A model generated the notes under the pieces. It did not search any database. It was not told the DNA's origin and worked only from the letters and a program-made list of their open reading frames with translations. A DNA stretch of 64,000 nt from Rhodopseudomonas pentothenatexigens. GTDB lineage: Bacteria > Pseudomonadota > Alphaproteobacteria > Rhizobiales > Xanthobacteraceae. Within the stretch, counting starts at the first letter, position 1. Each line of letters starts with the position of its first letter. The position numbers and the translations under genes are program-made. Shown here piece after piece: positions 7,583 to 16,329 of this stretch. The stretch spans positions 124,001-188,000 of the forward strand of contig NZ_UFQQ01000005.1 of NCBI RefSeq assembly GCF_900218015.1, in the 5' to 3' direction.

Positions 7583-8458
7583 ATGGCCGAGGGGTCGCTG
7601 CTCGCCGAACTGCTGGTGCCGTTCGCCTACGGCTACATGCTGAAGGCGATGTGGGTGAGCGCCCTGGTCGGCGGCGTGTGCGCCTTCCTGTCGGCCTATC
7701 TGATGCTGAAGGGCTGGTCGCTGATGGGCGACGCCCTCGGGCACGCGATCGTTCCGGGCGTCGCCGCCGCCTACATCCTCGGGGCGCCGTTCGCGCTCGG
7801 CGCGTTCTTCGCCGGTATCCTGGCGGCGGCCGGCATGCAGTTCGTCAAGCTGAAGTCGCGGTTGCGCGAGGACGCGGTGATCGGGCTGGTATTCACCACG
7901 TTGTTCGCGCTCGGGCTGCTGATGGCCTCGATCTGGCCGATGTCGGTGAGCGTGCAGACCATCGTGCTCGGCAACATCCTGGCGATCTCCGATGCCGACG
8001 TCGTCCAGGTCGCGATCATCTCCGCGGTGTCGCTGGCGATTCTGGCGCTGAAGTGGAAGGACCTGATGGTGACGTTCTTCGACGAGAGCCACGCCCGCAG
8101 CATCGGGCTCGATCCGCGGCGGCTCAAGATCGTGTTCTTCACCCTGCTCAGCGCCTGCACGGTCGCCGCGCTGCAGACGGTCGGCGCCTGCCTGGTGATC
8201 GCGCTGGTGGTGACGCCCGGCGCCACCGCCTATCTGCTCACCGACCGGTTCGGCCGGTTGATCCTGATCAGCGTCGCGCTCGGCGCCGTCACCAGCTTCG
8301 TCGGTGCTTATCTCAGCTATTTTCTCGACGGTGCCACCGGCGGCGTGATCGTCACGCTGCAGACCCTGCTGTTTCTGGTCGCGTTCTACTTCGCGCCGAA
8401 GCACGGCGTGATCGCGGCGCGCCGGCGGCGGCACGCGGCGGCGGGAGTGACGCCGTGA
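7583..8458 (+). CDS. sitC: Manganese ABC transporter, permease
   Basis: A 291-residue integral membrane protein of the ABC-3 family with seven to nine hydrophobic segments. It carries the family's LKGWSLMGDALGHAIVPG region near the N terminus and the conserved TPGATAYLLTDRF segment near residue 215. It pairs with the paralogous SitD to form the Mn(II) channel. Its TGA stop overlaps the GTG start of sitD (8455). Confidence 0.92.
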   Translation: MAEGSLLAELLVPFAYGYMLKAMWVSALVGGVCAFLSAYLMLKGWSLMGDALGHAIVPGVAAAYILGAPFALGAFFAGILAAAGMQFVKLKSRLREDAVIGLVFTTLFALGLLMASIWPMSVSVQTIVLGNILAISDADVVQVAIISAVSLAILALKWKDLMVTFFDESHARSIGLDPRRLKIVFFTLLSACTVAALQTVGACLVIALVVTPGATAYLLTDRFGRLILISVALGAVTSFVGAYLSYFLDGATGGVIVTLQTLLFLVAFYFAPKHGVIAARRRRHAAAGVTP

Positions 8459-9327
8459 GCGAGGTCGCCGACTGGATCACCGGACCGCTGGCCTATCCGT
8501 TCATGCAGCGGGCGCTGGTCGCGTCCGTGATGGTGGCGGCGGTCTGCGCGGTGCTGTCCTGCTATCTGGTGCTGAAGGGCTGGTCGCTGATGGGCGACGC
8601 TGTCTCGCACGCGGTGCTGCCCGGCATCGTGGTCGCCTATGTGCTGAACCTGCCGCTGGCGGCCGGGGCGTTCGTGGCCGGCCTGTCCTGCGCGGTGGTC
8701 ACCGGCTATCTGAAGGAGAACAGCCGGGTGAAGGAGGACACGGTGATGGGCATCGTGTTTTCCGGGATGTTCGGCTTCGGCCTGGTGCTGTTCACCAGGA
8801 TCGAGACCGACCAGCACCTCAACCACATCCTGTTCGGCAACGTGCTCGGCGTCACGCCGCGCGACCTGATCGAAATCGCGGTCGTCGCCGGTGGGACGCT
8901 GCTGGCGGTGCTGCTCAAACGCCGCGACCTCTTGCTGTATTGCTTCGACCCCCACCACGCCCGATCCATCGGCCTGCCGGTGACGGCGCTGCACTACGGA
9001 CTGCTGGTGCTGCTGGCGTTGACCATCGTCGCGTCGTTGAAAGCGGTCGGCATCATCCTGGTGGTCGCGATGCTGATCGCGCCCGGCGCCACCGCCTATC
9101 TGCTCACCGACAGCTTCGAGCGGATGCTGCTCGTCGCCGTGGCGGTCGCCGCCGGCTCGGCCGCGATCGGCACGCTCGTCAGCTTCCACATCGACGGCGC
9201 CACGGGCGCCTGCATCGTGCTGACCCAGGCGCTGGTGTTCTGCGCGGCGTTCCTGTTCGCGCCGAAGCGTGGATTGCTGCGCACCAACCGGGCCGCGGCA
9301 AGGGACCAGTCCGAGCCGGCGGGGTGA
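8455..9327 (+). CDS. sitD: Manganese ABC transporter, permease
   Basis: A 290-residue ABC-3 permease, clearly paralogous to SitC (LKGWSLMGDAVSHAVLPG and APGATAYLLTDSF align with its partner). The start is GTG 8455, which overlaps the sitC stop (GTGA) and gives the expected MQRALVASVMVAAV membrane segment. It is the last gene of the Mn operon; the next gene is convergent, ending 27 bases away. Confidence 0.92.
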   Translation: MSEVADWITGPLAYPFMQRALVASVMVAAVCAVLSCYLVLKGWSLMGDAVSHAVLPGIVVAYVLNLPLAAGAFVAGLSCAVVTGYLKENSRVKEDTVMGIVFSGMFGFGLVLFTRIETDQHLNHILFGNVLGVTPRDLIEIAVVAGGTLLAVLLKRRDLLLYCFDPHHARSIGLPVTALHYGLLVLLALTIVASLKAVGIILVVAMLIAPGATAYLLTDSFERMLLVAVAVAAGSAAIGTLVSFHIDGATGACIVLTQALVFCAAFLFAPKRGLLRTNRAAARDQSEPAG

Positions 9328-9353
9328 GGTGTGCGATCATCCGGCCGCCTGCG

Positions 9354-10136
9354 CTACAGCGCTTCGTATTGCTGATAGATCGCGCGGGCGATGCCGAGCA
9401 GGTGATCGCGGTCGGTCTGCGCCACCACGGCGTAGGACAGCTGGGCATCGATCCAGGAGAATGCCGCCAATTCGCCGGTGCGTTCGAACCGGAAGGCGCT
9501 CGGCTCGGCGTCGCCGCCCGGCCGCACATACACCGTGACGCGGCGGCCCTGCTGGTCCTCGTACATGAACTGCGCCGCCGGGCCGTTGGTGGCCGGCAGC
9601 AGCCGGCCGCCGATCAGCTTCAGCCCGAGCGCGTCGAGCTTCGGCGCTGTCAGTTTTCGGCCGAGCCGGCGCGACAGCCATTGCACCAGATGCGCTTCCT
9701 GGTCGGCCGCGACCTCGACCGGATGCGCGACCTCGACCGCATAGGTCCGCCACGCCACCATCGCGGCGTCGGCGACCGGGGCGGCCGCGACGACCGTGGG
9801 CGCGCGGTGCCAGCGCTCGGACGCCAGCCAGCCGCCGGCGCCGCCGATCACCAGGCACGCCAGCGCCGCCGCCACGGCGCCGAACCGCTGGCCGATCCAG
9901 GCGCGGCGCTCGCCGCGCAGATGCGCGATGCGGAGCCGTGCCGGGATCGGCTCGGAGGCCACCGCCGACAGCCGGGCGCGCAGATCGTCGCGATCGGCGA
10001 TCTGCCCCGCGATGCGGCGGGCGGCCTCGGCGTCGGACTCCAGATAGGTCTCGACCTCGGCGCGCCGCGCGGCATCGAGCCGGCCGTCGACATAGGCCTG
10101 CAGATCGTCCTCGCTGAGAGGGCGACGGACGGTCAT
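9354..10136 (-). CDS. Membrane-spanning anti-sigma factor
   Basis: A 260-residue protein with an N-terminal cytosolic helix bundle (LSEDDLQAYVDGRLDAARR, a pattern common in anti-sigma factors) lacking the HxxxCxxC zinc motif. One transmembrane segment at about residues 85-105 (VAAALACLVIGGAGG) precedes a periplasmic domain of about 150 residues. It begins at ATG 10136, overlapping the sigma gene stop by four bases, so the two products are made in a coupled ratio. It should hold the ECF sigma factor inactive at the membrane until a periplasmic signal arrives. The signal is unknown. Confidence 0.85.
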   Translation of the reverse strand: MTVRRPLSEDDLQAYVDGRLDAARRAEVETYLESDAEAARRIAGQIADRDDLRARLSAVASEPIPARLRIAHLRGERRAWIGQRFGAVAAALACLVIGGAGGWLASERWHRAPTVVAAAPVADAAMVAWRTYAVEVAHPVEVAADQEAHLVQWLSRRLGRKLTAPKLDALGLKLIGGRLLPATNGPAAQFMYEDQQGRRVTVYVRPGGDAEPSAFRFERTGELAAFSWIDAQLSYAVVAQTDRDHLLGIARAIYQQYEAL

Positions 10137-10642
10137 TTCACTCTCCTCAACACGGTGGTGCGGCCGGCCTCGACGCTGTGGCGCAGCGCCTCGCGGGCGC
10201 GGCTGAGCCGCGACATGATGGTGCCGACCGGTACGTCGAACACCCGCGCGGCCTGCTCGTAGCTCATTTCCTCGACGCCGATCAGCAGCAGCAGCGAGCG
10301 CTGATCTTCCGGCAGATCGTCGAGCCGCGCCAGCGCGTCGCGGGCGATCAGGCTGCGCTCCGGGCCGGCGGCGCTGTCGGGAATCGGGCCGCGCGAGTCG
10401 AGATCGACCGCGTGGCCGCGCCGAACCGCGCGGCGACGCTGATCGAGATACACATTGCGTTCGATCGCAAACAGCCAGGCGCGCAGGTCGCCGCCCGGCC
10501 GCCGCAGCCGCCAGCGCGTCAGCGCCCGCTCCAGCGTGCTCTGGACGAGATCGTCCGCAGCGTCGCGATCGTGCAGCAGCGCCCGCGCGTAGCGGCGCAG
10601 GCTTGGTATCAGCGGCTCGATCTCGGCGGCGATCTCGTCCAA
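10133..10642 (-). CDS. ECF-family RNA polymerase sigma factor
   Basis: A 169-residue sigma-70 protein reduced to regions 2 and 4, as in all ECF factors. Region 2 contains DRDAADDLVQSTLERAL (residues 25-41) and RAWLFAIERNVYLD; region 4 contains LPEDQRSLLLLIGVEEMSYE and the helix-turn-helix ARVFDVPVGTIMSRLSRARE. It directs transcription of a small regulon including, probably, its own operon, because an ECF-like promoter lies upstream of the first gene (11077-11103). Only 15 bases separate it from the upstream secreted-protein gene. Confidence 0.92.
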   Translation of the reverse strand: MDEIAAEIEPLIPSLRRYARALLHDRDAADDLVQSTLERALTRWRLRRPGGDLRAWLFAIERNVYLDQRRRAVRRGHAVDLDSRGPIPDSAAGPERSLIARDALARLDDLPEDQRSLLLLIGVEEMSYEQAARVFDVPVGTIMSRLSRAREALRHSVEAGRTTVLRRVK

Positions 10643-10657
10643 AGCGGTCTCGTCGGA

Positions 10658-11041
10658 TCAGGGCTTGGCGATGTGCCAGGCGCCGTTGAGGAAACCGTCG
10701 CCGGTGGTGTCGCCCGGCTTGGTGTCCTTGGTCCAGGCATACAGCGGCTTGCCCTTGTAGGCCCACTGCTTGGCGCCGTCGTCGCGGGTGATCACGGTCC
10801 AGTCGCCGGAGGCCTGCGCGCTCGCCGCGGCGATCAGCGGCGGCCAGTTGGTGGCGCAGGGGCCGTTGCAGGCCGACTTGCCGCCGGCGTCCTTGTCGAA
10901 GGTGTAGAGCGTCATGCCCTTGGCGTCGACCAGCGCCTTGCCTTTGGCGGTGTCGGCGACCTTGGCCGGGGCGGCGGCCTGGGCGAACGCCGCGGTGGCG
11001 GCGAGCACGAGAGCGGATGCGAGCGTGAGCGTGCGGATCAT
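10658..11041 (-). CDS. Small secreted protein of the COG4315 / Lipoprotein_15 family
   Basis: A 127-residue protein with a signal peptide ending AAFA-QA (about residue 21). The mature part has the two repeats of this family: VDAKGMTLYTFDKD with CNGPCATNWPPL, and AYKGKPLYAWTKD with the GDTTGDG loop. The biochemical role of the family is unknown, although members often lie beside ECF sigma factors or redox proteins. It is the first gene of the sigma/anti-sigma operon, after an AAGGAGG ribosome site (in 11046-11053), and could be the stress-exposed periplasmic component of the response. Confidence 0.85.
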   Translation of the reverse strand: MIRTLTLASALVLAATAAFAQAAAPAKVADTAKGKALVDAKGMTLYTFDKDAGGKSACNGPCATNWPPLIAAASAQASGDWTVITRDDGAKQWAYKGKPLYAWTKDTKPGDTTGDGFLNGAWHIAKP

Positions 11042-11076
11042 GTTTCCTCCTTCGGGGTGGGTGGATCCGCAACCAG

Positions 11077-11103
11077 AGACGCCACCGCGCGGCGGTTATT
11101 CCC
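11077..11103 (-). promoter_or_regulatory. Candidate autoregulated ECF promoter
   Basis: Read on the minus strand: GGGAATAA (11103-11096), a 14-base spacer, then CGTCT (11081-11077), 36 bases before the start codon at 11041. The GGAATA...CGTC pattern is typical of ECF sigma promoters and unlike a housekeeping promoter. Confidence 0.6.
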
Positions 11104-11152
11104 GAAGGCGCGGTCACGAGCGCGTGAGGACGGGGAGCCTGCTATCGTCGGC

Positions 11153-11539
11153 TCACCGCCAGCGGCCGACCAGCGCCAGCGCACCCCACGCCCCCAGCAG
11201 GGTGGCGGCCATGGTGCCGGCGACCGCGACCGCCATCACCGGACCGCCGGCCGCCGCCAGCGAGGTCGACCCCTCGGTGAACGGCCGCAGCAGCATCGCC
11301 ATCGCCATGCCGCCGAGCGGGGCGACCAGGAAAGCCCCGGCGAGCGCCACCACGATGCTGACGATCCAGCCCGGCACGCCGCGCTGCTTGGTCCTCGCCT
11401 CGTTAATGCCGACAGCCAGCGCGCCGATGAAGACCGCCAGCGCGATCGTCATCGGCCCGCCAACGCTGCTCTGCGGGATCGCGCCGGAGGCTTGCAGAAA
11501 CAGGATGCCGATCACGGCCATCAGGATGATAGTGGGCAT
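11153..11539 (-). CDS. Hypothetical integral membrane protein
   Basis: A 128-residue protein, mostly hydrophobic, with four likely transmembrane segments: the N terminus (IILMAVIGILFLQA), about residues 30-45, 58-85 and 100-123. The short polar loop NEARTKQRGVPGW is the only charged stretch. No family recognised. It lies upstream of the ECF operon in the same orientation, but the candidate ECF promoter in the 111-base gap suggests separate control. Confidence 0.7.
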   Translation of the reverse strand: MPTIILMAVIGILFLQASGAIPQSSVGGPMTIALAVFIGALAVGINEARTKQRGVPGWIVSIVVALAGAFLVAPLGGMAMAMLLRPFTEGSTSLAAAGGPVMAVAVAGTMAATLLGAWGALALVGRWR

Positions 11540-11735
11540 GCGGCGTTTCCCTGTTGCTGAGCGGCGCCGTCAAGCGCGCGGCGCAGCATTGGCATGATCA
11601 AGATGGCGGCACGGAGCCGCTTGCGGCGGCGCCCGTCACCTTCCCACTTTGTCCGGCAAAGGGGCTGGCAAGTTCAACGCGCTACGTCGGGATGGATCAA
11701 CCGCCCTACGGCTGTTTGTCCGGCCGGATCGGCGC

Positions 11736-12287
11736 TCAGGCCGCGCGCCCCGACCGCGCTGCGGGAAGGTGATCGACCCGGCTGCGGTGTTGCAGCCACA
11801 GCAGCGTCGCGCCGAACAACGGGATGATGATGTCGGTGTAGAACACCACGCCGGCGTTACCCGGGGCGAAGTTGTGGTGCGTCACCATCTGATTGATGTG
11901 GCCGACGGCGGCGCCGAGCGTGAACAGGCCGGGGCCGACGATCGCAGCGAGGCGAAGATCGAAGCTGCGGAAGGCGGCGAGGAAGCCGACGACGGAGAAC
12001 CCGAGACTGGCGGTGGCGACTTCGAACTGGAACGGGCTGTCGGCCCAGCCGATGAACGCCGCCGACATCTTGCCGAAGAAGCCGTGCATCACGAAGTTGT
12101 AGAAGTAGCAGACGCCGATCGACCAGAACAGGTGCCAGGCCAGCAACCTGTCGATCACGTCCGGGAATCGCAGCGGCTTCGGCGCGCGCGCGATCGCGAC
12201 CAGCGCGAACAGCAGGCCGATGACGAAGAAGCTCAGGGAAAAGTTCGACAGCACGAACACGATCGTCGCCTTGATCACTTCCGCCAT
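11736..12287 (-). CDS. DUF6790-family membrane protein
   Basis: A 183-residue protein with about five transmembrane helices. Its central region (MHGFFGKMSAAFIGWADSPF, then QFEVATASLGFSVVG) is the recognisable core of the DUF6790 family; a HINQMVTHHN motif follows a glycine-rich helix. Function is unknown for the family. The gene is divergent from the acyl-CoA dehydrogenase gene across a 339-base gap. Confidence 0.75.
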   Translation of the reverse strand: MAEVIKATIVFVLSNFSLSFFVIGLLFALVAIARAPKPLRFPDVIDRLLAWHLFWSIGVCYFYNFVMHGFFGKMSAAFIGWADSPFQFEVATASLGFSVVGFLAAFRSFDLRLAAIVGPGLFTLGAAVGHINQMVTHHNFAPGNAGVVFYTDIIIPLFGATLLWLQHRSRVDHLPAARSGRAA

Positions 12288-12626
12288 ACCTCGTGCTCCG
12301 TTCCGTGATGATCTCCGCAGCCATGGAGCTGCAGCGGCGGGATCGGGTCGATGGTAGCACTCATTCGGACCGCAGCAATCAAGCGCAACGCCGTTGGATG
12401 ATCACGGGGCGAGTGCGCGTTGCTACGCGGGGAACCGTTCGACGTGGAGTTCGGGGAAGACGATTTTTCGCAATGCGGGATTAGGTTCACACGCTGTTTT
12501 AAACGCAGTTCGATCAAGACAACCCGGCGGCTTCGTGTCTATAACCGGTGCGCGGCCGTCCGCCCCGGACGGCCGCCAACGACGCCAAGAAACGCAACCA
12601 AGAAAAGCCACGAGGAGCACGCCCGC
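12288..12626. other. Intergenic region between divergent genes
   Basis: 339 bases containing the promoters of the DUF6790 gene (minus) and the acyl-CoA dehydrogenase gene (plus). I see no RNA gene, repeat or confident promoter pair. GAGGAG at 12612-12617 is the ribosome site of the dehydrogenase. An open frame extends upstream of its ATG but has no plausible start signal. Confidence 0.5.
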
Positions 12627-13898
12627 ATGCAGACGGCCTACGTCCCCCGCCAGACCCCTTACACGCTCGCGCCCGAAGACGCGCTCAACGATCTGCGGAT
12701 GAGCGAAGCCGTCCGGCCGCTGTACGATCATGTGAAGAAGTTCATCGCCGAGACCGTCGAGCCGATGCAGCACGAGTTCGAGATCGCCGAGGCGAAGAAT
12801 CCGAACCGCTGGTCGTTCAGCCAGGAGCAGCTCGATCTGCTCGGCAAGGCCAAGGCGAAGGCCAAGGAAGTCGGGCTGTGGAACTTCTTCCTGCCCGACG
12901 CCGAGACTGGCGAGGGCCTCAAGAATCTCGACTACGCCTATATCGCCGCCGAACTCGGCAAGGCGCCGCTCGCTTCCGAAGTGATGAACTGCTCGGCGCC
13001 CGACACCGGCAACATGGAAGTGCTGGAGCGCGTCGGCACCCCCGAGCAGAAAGAGAAGTGGCTGAAGCCGCTGCTCAACGGCGAGATCCGTTCGGCCTAT
13101 GTGATGACCGAGCCGAACGTCGCTTCGTCCGACGCCAAGAACGTCTCGACCTCGGCGGTGCTCGACGGCAACGAGTGGGTGATCAACGGCGAGAAGTACT
13201 ACATTTCCGGTCTCGGCGATCCGCGCTGCAAGATCATGATCGTGATGGTCAAGACTGATCCGACCGCCGCGCCCAGCAAGCAGCAGTCGCAGATCCTGGT
13301 GCCCGTCGACACCCCCGGCGTCGAAGTGCTCGGCCCGATGCACGTGTTCGGCCACGACCATGCGCCGCGCGGTCACATGCATATGCGCTTCAACAATGTC
13401 CGGGTGCCGAAGGAGAACATCCTGCTCGGCGAGGGCCGCGGCTTCGAGATCTCACAGCTCCGGCTCGGCCCGGGCCGCATCCATCACTGCATGCGCACCA
13501 TCGGCAAGGCCGAGAAGGCGCTCGATCTGATGGTGGCGCGCGGCCTGACGCGCGAGGCGTTCGGCAAGAAGATCGCGCATCTCGGCGGCAATCTGCAGAT
13601 CATCGCGCAGGCGCGCTGCGAGATCGAAGCGATGCGGCTGATGGTGCTGAAGGCCGCCAAAGCGATGGACGTGCTCGGCAACAAGGAAGCGCGGGTCTGG
13701 GTCAGCATGGTCAAGGCGATGGTGCCGGAGCGCGCCTGCAAGATCATCGACCAGGCGATCCAGATGCACGGCGCCACCGGCATCTCGCAGTGGACCCCGC
13801 TCGCCGAAATGTACACCGACGTCCGTCACCTCCGCTTCGCCGACGGTCCGGACGAAGTGCACTGGATGGTGGTCGGCCGCCACGAGCTGACGCTGTAA
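12627..13898 (+). CDS. Acyl-CoA dehydrogenase (ACAD10/11-like)
   Basis: A 423-residue FAD flavoenzyme that introduces the alpha-beta double bond into acyl-CoA in beta-oxidation, passing electrons to ETF. The N-terminal helical domain, the middle flavin-binding strand region (AYVMTEPNVASSDAKN) and the C-terminal helical domain (GRIHHCMRTIGKAEKALDLM, then IQMHGATGISQWTPLAEMYT) are all present at normal length. ATG 12627 is preceded by GAGGAG. It is monocistronic, with a terminator-like hairpin 28 bases after the stop. Confidence 0.92.
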   Translation: MQTAYVPRQTPYTLAPEDALNDLRMSEAVRPLYDHVKKFIAETVEPMQHEFEIAEAKNPNRWSFSQEQLDLLGKAKAKAKEVGLWNFFLPDAETGEGLKNLDYAYIAAELGKAPLASEVMNCSAPDTGNMEVLERVGTPEQKEKWLKPLLNGEIRSAYVMTEPNVASSDAKNVSTSAVLDGNEWVINGEKYYISGLGDPRCKIMIVMVKTDPTAAPSKQQSQILVPVDTPGVEVLGPMHVFGHDHAPRGHMHMRFNNVRVPKENILLGEGRGFEISQLRLGPGRIHHCMRTIGKAEKALDLMVARGLTREAFGKKIAHLGGNLQIIAQARCEIEAMRLMVLKAAKAMDVLGNKEARVWVSMVKAMVPERACKIIDQAIQMHGATGISQWTPLAEMYTDVRHLRFADGPDEVHWMVVGRHELTL

Positions 13899-13925
13899 GC
13901 AATAAGTTCAGCGTGACGACATCAG

Positions 13926-13948
13926 GGCCGGGGGCGTCGCCTCCGGCC
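13926..13948 (+). terminator. Terminator-like hairpin after the acyl-CoA dehydrogenase gene
   Basis: GGCCGGGGGC-GTC-GCCTCCGGCC, a ten-base-pair stem with one G-U pair, followed by the weak T-rich run TTGTTACTT. It separates this gene from the convergent helicase gene. Confidence 0.5.
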
Positions 13949-13988
13949 TTGTTACTTGCGCGATGCCCGGCCGACGCCGGCATTCGGT

Positions 13989-16034
13989 TCAGCGAAACTT
14001 GTTCTTCGCCTTCTTCTTGAACGGCGGGTTCTTGGCCGACGGATCGGCGCGGCGGGCCTTGCTGACATAGGCCGGCTTGTCGTCGTGCGACTTGGACTTC
14101 TTTTTGAAGCCGTCCTTCTTGAAGCCGTCCTTCTTGAAACCGTCTTTCTTGAAGCTCTCGCTCTTGTGGCCGTTCTTGGCGGGAGGGAAGCCTGCCTCCT
14201 TGAGGCGCGCTTCCTTGCTTCGCGGCGGGCGCGGATCGTCGAGTGCCGCATCGACCATCGGCGACCACGAATCCGGCCGCTTGCTGCGGCGGGTCTCGCG
14301 CTGCGACTTGGTCCCCTCGCGTGGCTTGCCCGGGGGCCGGTCATCGCGCGGCAGGATCGGCTTGGCGCCGATCAGCGGCTCGATGCGGATGTTGTCGTCG
14401 TGATCGGGCCGCTTGATCTGCGCGGCGAATGCGTCCGCGGCGGCGGACGAGATCTCGAATTCGGTGGTGGTGTCGAGGATGCGGATCGCGCCGATGTCCT
14501 GCCTCGTGATGCCGCCGCGGCGACAGATCATCGGCAGCAGCCAGCGCGCCTCGGCGTTCTTGCGCTTGCCGATCGCGGCGCGAAACCACACGCCACCGGT
14601 GATCGCGTGTTTCTCGCCGGCCTTGGCCGAGCGTGGCCGCGGTGCCTTGTCGCGCGGCTCGTGCTCGCGCGGCGCGCGCGGGGATTTGCCGGGCCGCTCG
14701 TCGCGGCCGCGGGCCGGGCGCTCGCCGGGATCGAGAATGTCCTCCGGCGCCGGCATCCGGGCCCGCACCATCCTGGCCAGCGCCACCGCGATCTGCTCGG
14801 CCGAACGTTCGGCGAGCAGCGCCTGCGCCAGCACCTGGTCTTCCGGCGTCGGCTCCTCGGTGAACAGCGGGTCCTGCAGCATGCGCTGCTGATCCAGGCT
14901 GCGGATCTCGTCGGCCTGCGGCGCGGTGCCCCAGTTCGCCTCGATGCCGGCGAGCTGCAGCAGCAGCTCGGCGCGCCGCCGCCGCGCCGGCGGAACCAGC
15001 AACACGCTGATGCCCTTGTTGCCGGCCCGCCCGGTGCGCCCCGAGCGATGCTGCATCACTTCGGCGTCGTTCGGCAGTTCGGCGTGGATGACGAGGCCGA
15101 GATTGGGCAGATCGATGCCGCGCGCCGCGACGTCGGTGGCGACGCAGACCCGGGCGCGGCCGTCGCGCAGCGCGTTGAGCGCGCCGGTGCGTTCGTTCTG
15201 GGTTAGCTCGCCGGACAGCGCCACCACCGCGAAGCCGCGCTCGAGCAGCGCGGTCTGGAGATGATTGACCGCGCTGCGGGTGTTGCAGAACACGATCGCG
15301 GTCGGGGATTCGATGTAGCGCAGCACGTTGACGACGGCGTGCTCGACGTCGCTCGGCGCGATCCGGATGGCGCGATACTCGATGTCGGCGTGGCCGCCTT
15401 CGGCGCCTTCGACCTCGATCCGCATCGCGTCGTGCTGATAGGTCTTGGCCAGCGCGATGATGCCGCGCGGCAGCGTCGCCGAGAACAGCAGGGTGCGGCG
15501 GGTCTCGGGGGTGGTTTCGAGGATGAACTCCATGTCCTCGCGGAAGCCGAGATCGAGCATCTCGTCGGCCTCGTCCAGCACCACGGCCTTGAGCTGCGAG
15601 ACGTCGAGCCGGTTGCGGCGCAGATGGTCGCACAGCCGCCCCGGCGTGCCGACCACGATGTGGGCGCCCTCCGCCAGCTCGCGCTGCTCGCGCCGCGGGT
15701 CCATGCCGCCGACGCAGGAGACGATGCGGGCGCCGGCGTGGCGATACAGCCAGCTCAGCTCGCGGTGCACCTGCAGCGCCAGCTCACGGGTCGGCGCCAC
15801 GATCAGCGCCAGCGGCGCGGCGGCGGGGGCGAACTGCTCGGCATCGCCGAGAAGATCGCGCGCGATTGCGAGGCCGTAGGCCACGGTCTTGCCGGAGCCG
15901 GTCTGCGCCGACACCAAAAGGTCGCGGCCGATCGTGTCCGGCGCCAGCACCGCGCTCTGCACCGGCGTCGCCTGGAGATAATTACGCTCCGCCAAAGCTC
16001 GGGCGAGCGGCGGGGGACTGGTCGGAAATGTCAC
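13989..16034 (-). CDS. DEAD-box ATP-dependent RNA helicase with DbpA-type RNA-binding domain
   Basis: A 681-residue helicase. The core motifs are complete: Q-motif region near 21-26, AQTGSGKT 43-50, PTREL 81-85, DEAD 154-157, SAT 185-187, HRSGRTGRAG 329-338. After a low-complexity Arg/Pro/Glu linker comes a DbpA-like RNA-binding fold (about residues 480-550). The tail is very basic, with tandem FKKDG units. It probably remodels rRNA or mRNA during ribosome assembly or cold stress, as for DbpA/CsdA-type enzymes; the exact substrate is unknown. It begins at ATG 16034, divergent from the diguanylate cyclase gene. Confidence 0.92.
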   Translation of the reverse strand: MTFPTSPPPLARALAERNYLQATPVQSAVLAPDTIGRDLLVSAQTGSGKTVAYGLAIARDLLGDAEQFAPAAAPLALIVAPTRELALQVHRELSWLYRHAGARIVSCVGGMDPRREQRELAEGAHIVVGTPGRLCDHLRRNRLDVSQLKAVVLDEADEMLDLGFREDMEFILETTPETRRTLLFSATLPRGIIALAKTYQHDAMRIEVEGAEGGHADIEYRAIRIAPSDVEHAVVNVLRYIESPTAIVFCNTRSAVNHLQTALLERGFAVVALSGELTQNERTGALNALRDGRARVCVATDVAARGIDLPNLGLVIHAELPNDAEVMQHRSGRTGRAGNKGISVLLVPPARRRRAELLLQLAGIEANWGTAPQADEIRSLDQQRMLQDPLFTEEPTPEDQVLAQALLAERSAEQIAVALARMVRARMPAPEDILDPGERPARGRDERPGKSPRAPREHEPRDKAPRPRSAKAGEKHAITGGVWFRAAIGKRKNAEARWLLPMICRRGGITRQDIGAIRILDTTTEFEISSAAADAFAAQIKRPDHDDNIRIEPLIGAKPILPRDDRPPGKPREGTKSQRETRRSKRPDSWSPMVDAALDDPRPPRSKEARLKEAGFPPAKNGHKSESFKKDGFKKDGFKKDGFKKKSKSHDDKPAYVSKARRADPSAKNPPFKKKAKNKFR
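14105..14155. repeat. 15-bp tandem repeat encoding FKKDG units
   Basis: Nearly identical 15-base units (core CCGTCCTTCTTGAAG on the plus strand) encode successive FKKDG pentapeptides in the helicase tail. Third-position differences between units suggest the repeat is maintained for its protein product. Confidence 0.75.
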
Positions 16035-16329
16035 GAACGACGACCTTCTGGGCGATCACGCCGAATGGGAAAATCCCGACTGGCTCTTCTGTGCGAGCCT
16101 TCGAACGATGCGCCGCCGCGCGCGGCGGGCAATGACGGGAGACCGGCACGCTTTAAGCCATGCCGGGCCAAAGCGCCAATCTTTCGTGCGGGTGGAGCCA
16201 TACCGCTCCAATTGCGACGTTTACGGGGCGTTAACGACACCCCGTGATTGCCCTGGGGGCGTTCAGCAGTTGTTGCCTGTCGTCATGCAACCCATGGTGT
16301 AATTCAGTCGCTGGCGCGTCGCGGAGATC
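16035..16329. other. Divergent intergenic region with a GC-rich palindrome
   Basis: 295 bases between the helicase (minus) and the diguanylate cyclase (plus). It contains the hairpin ACGGGG-N11-CCCCGT at 16223-16245 with CGTTAACG in its loop. No RNA gene is evident. Promoters are expected here, but none has good matches at both boxes. Confidence 0.4.

Noticed and set aside
5771-9327. Zinc (Znu-type) rather than manganese transporter
   Set aside because: The binding protein has the H-H-E-D ligand set and no His-rich loop, and the operon is under an MntR-type operator next to mntR.
13989-14344. Separate small basic protein genes near the helicase 3' end
   Set aside because: They are out-of-frame readings of the lysine-rich helicase tail.
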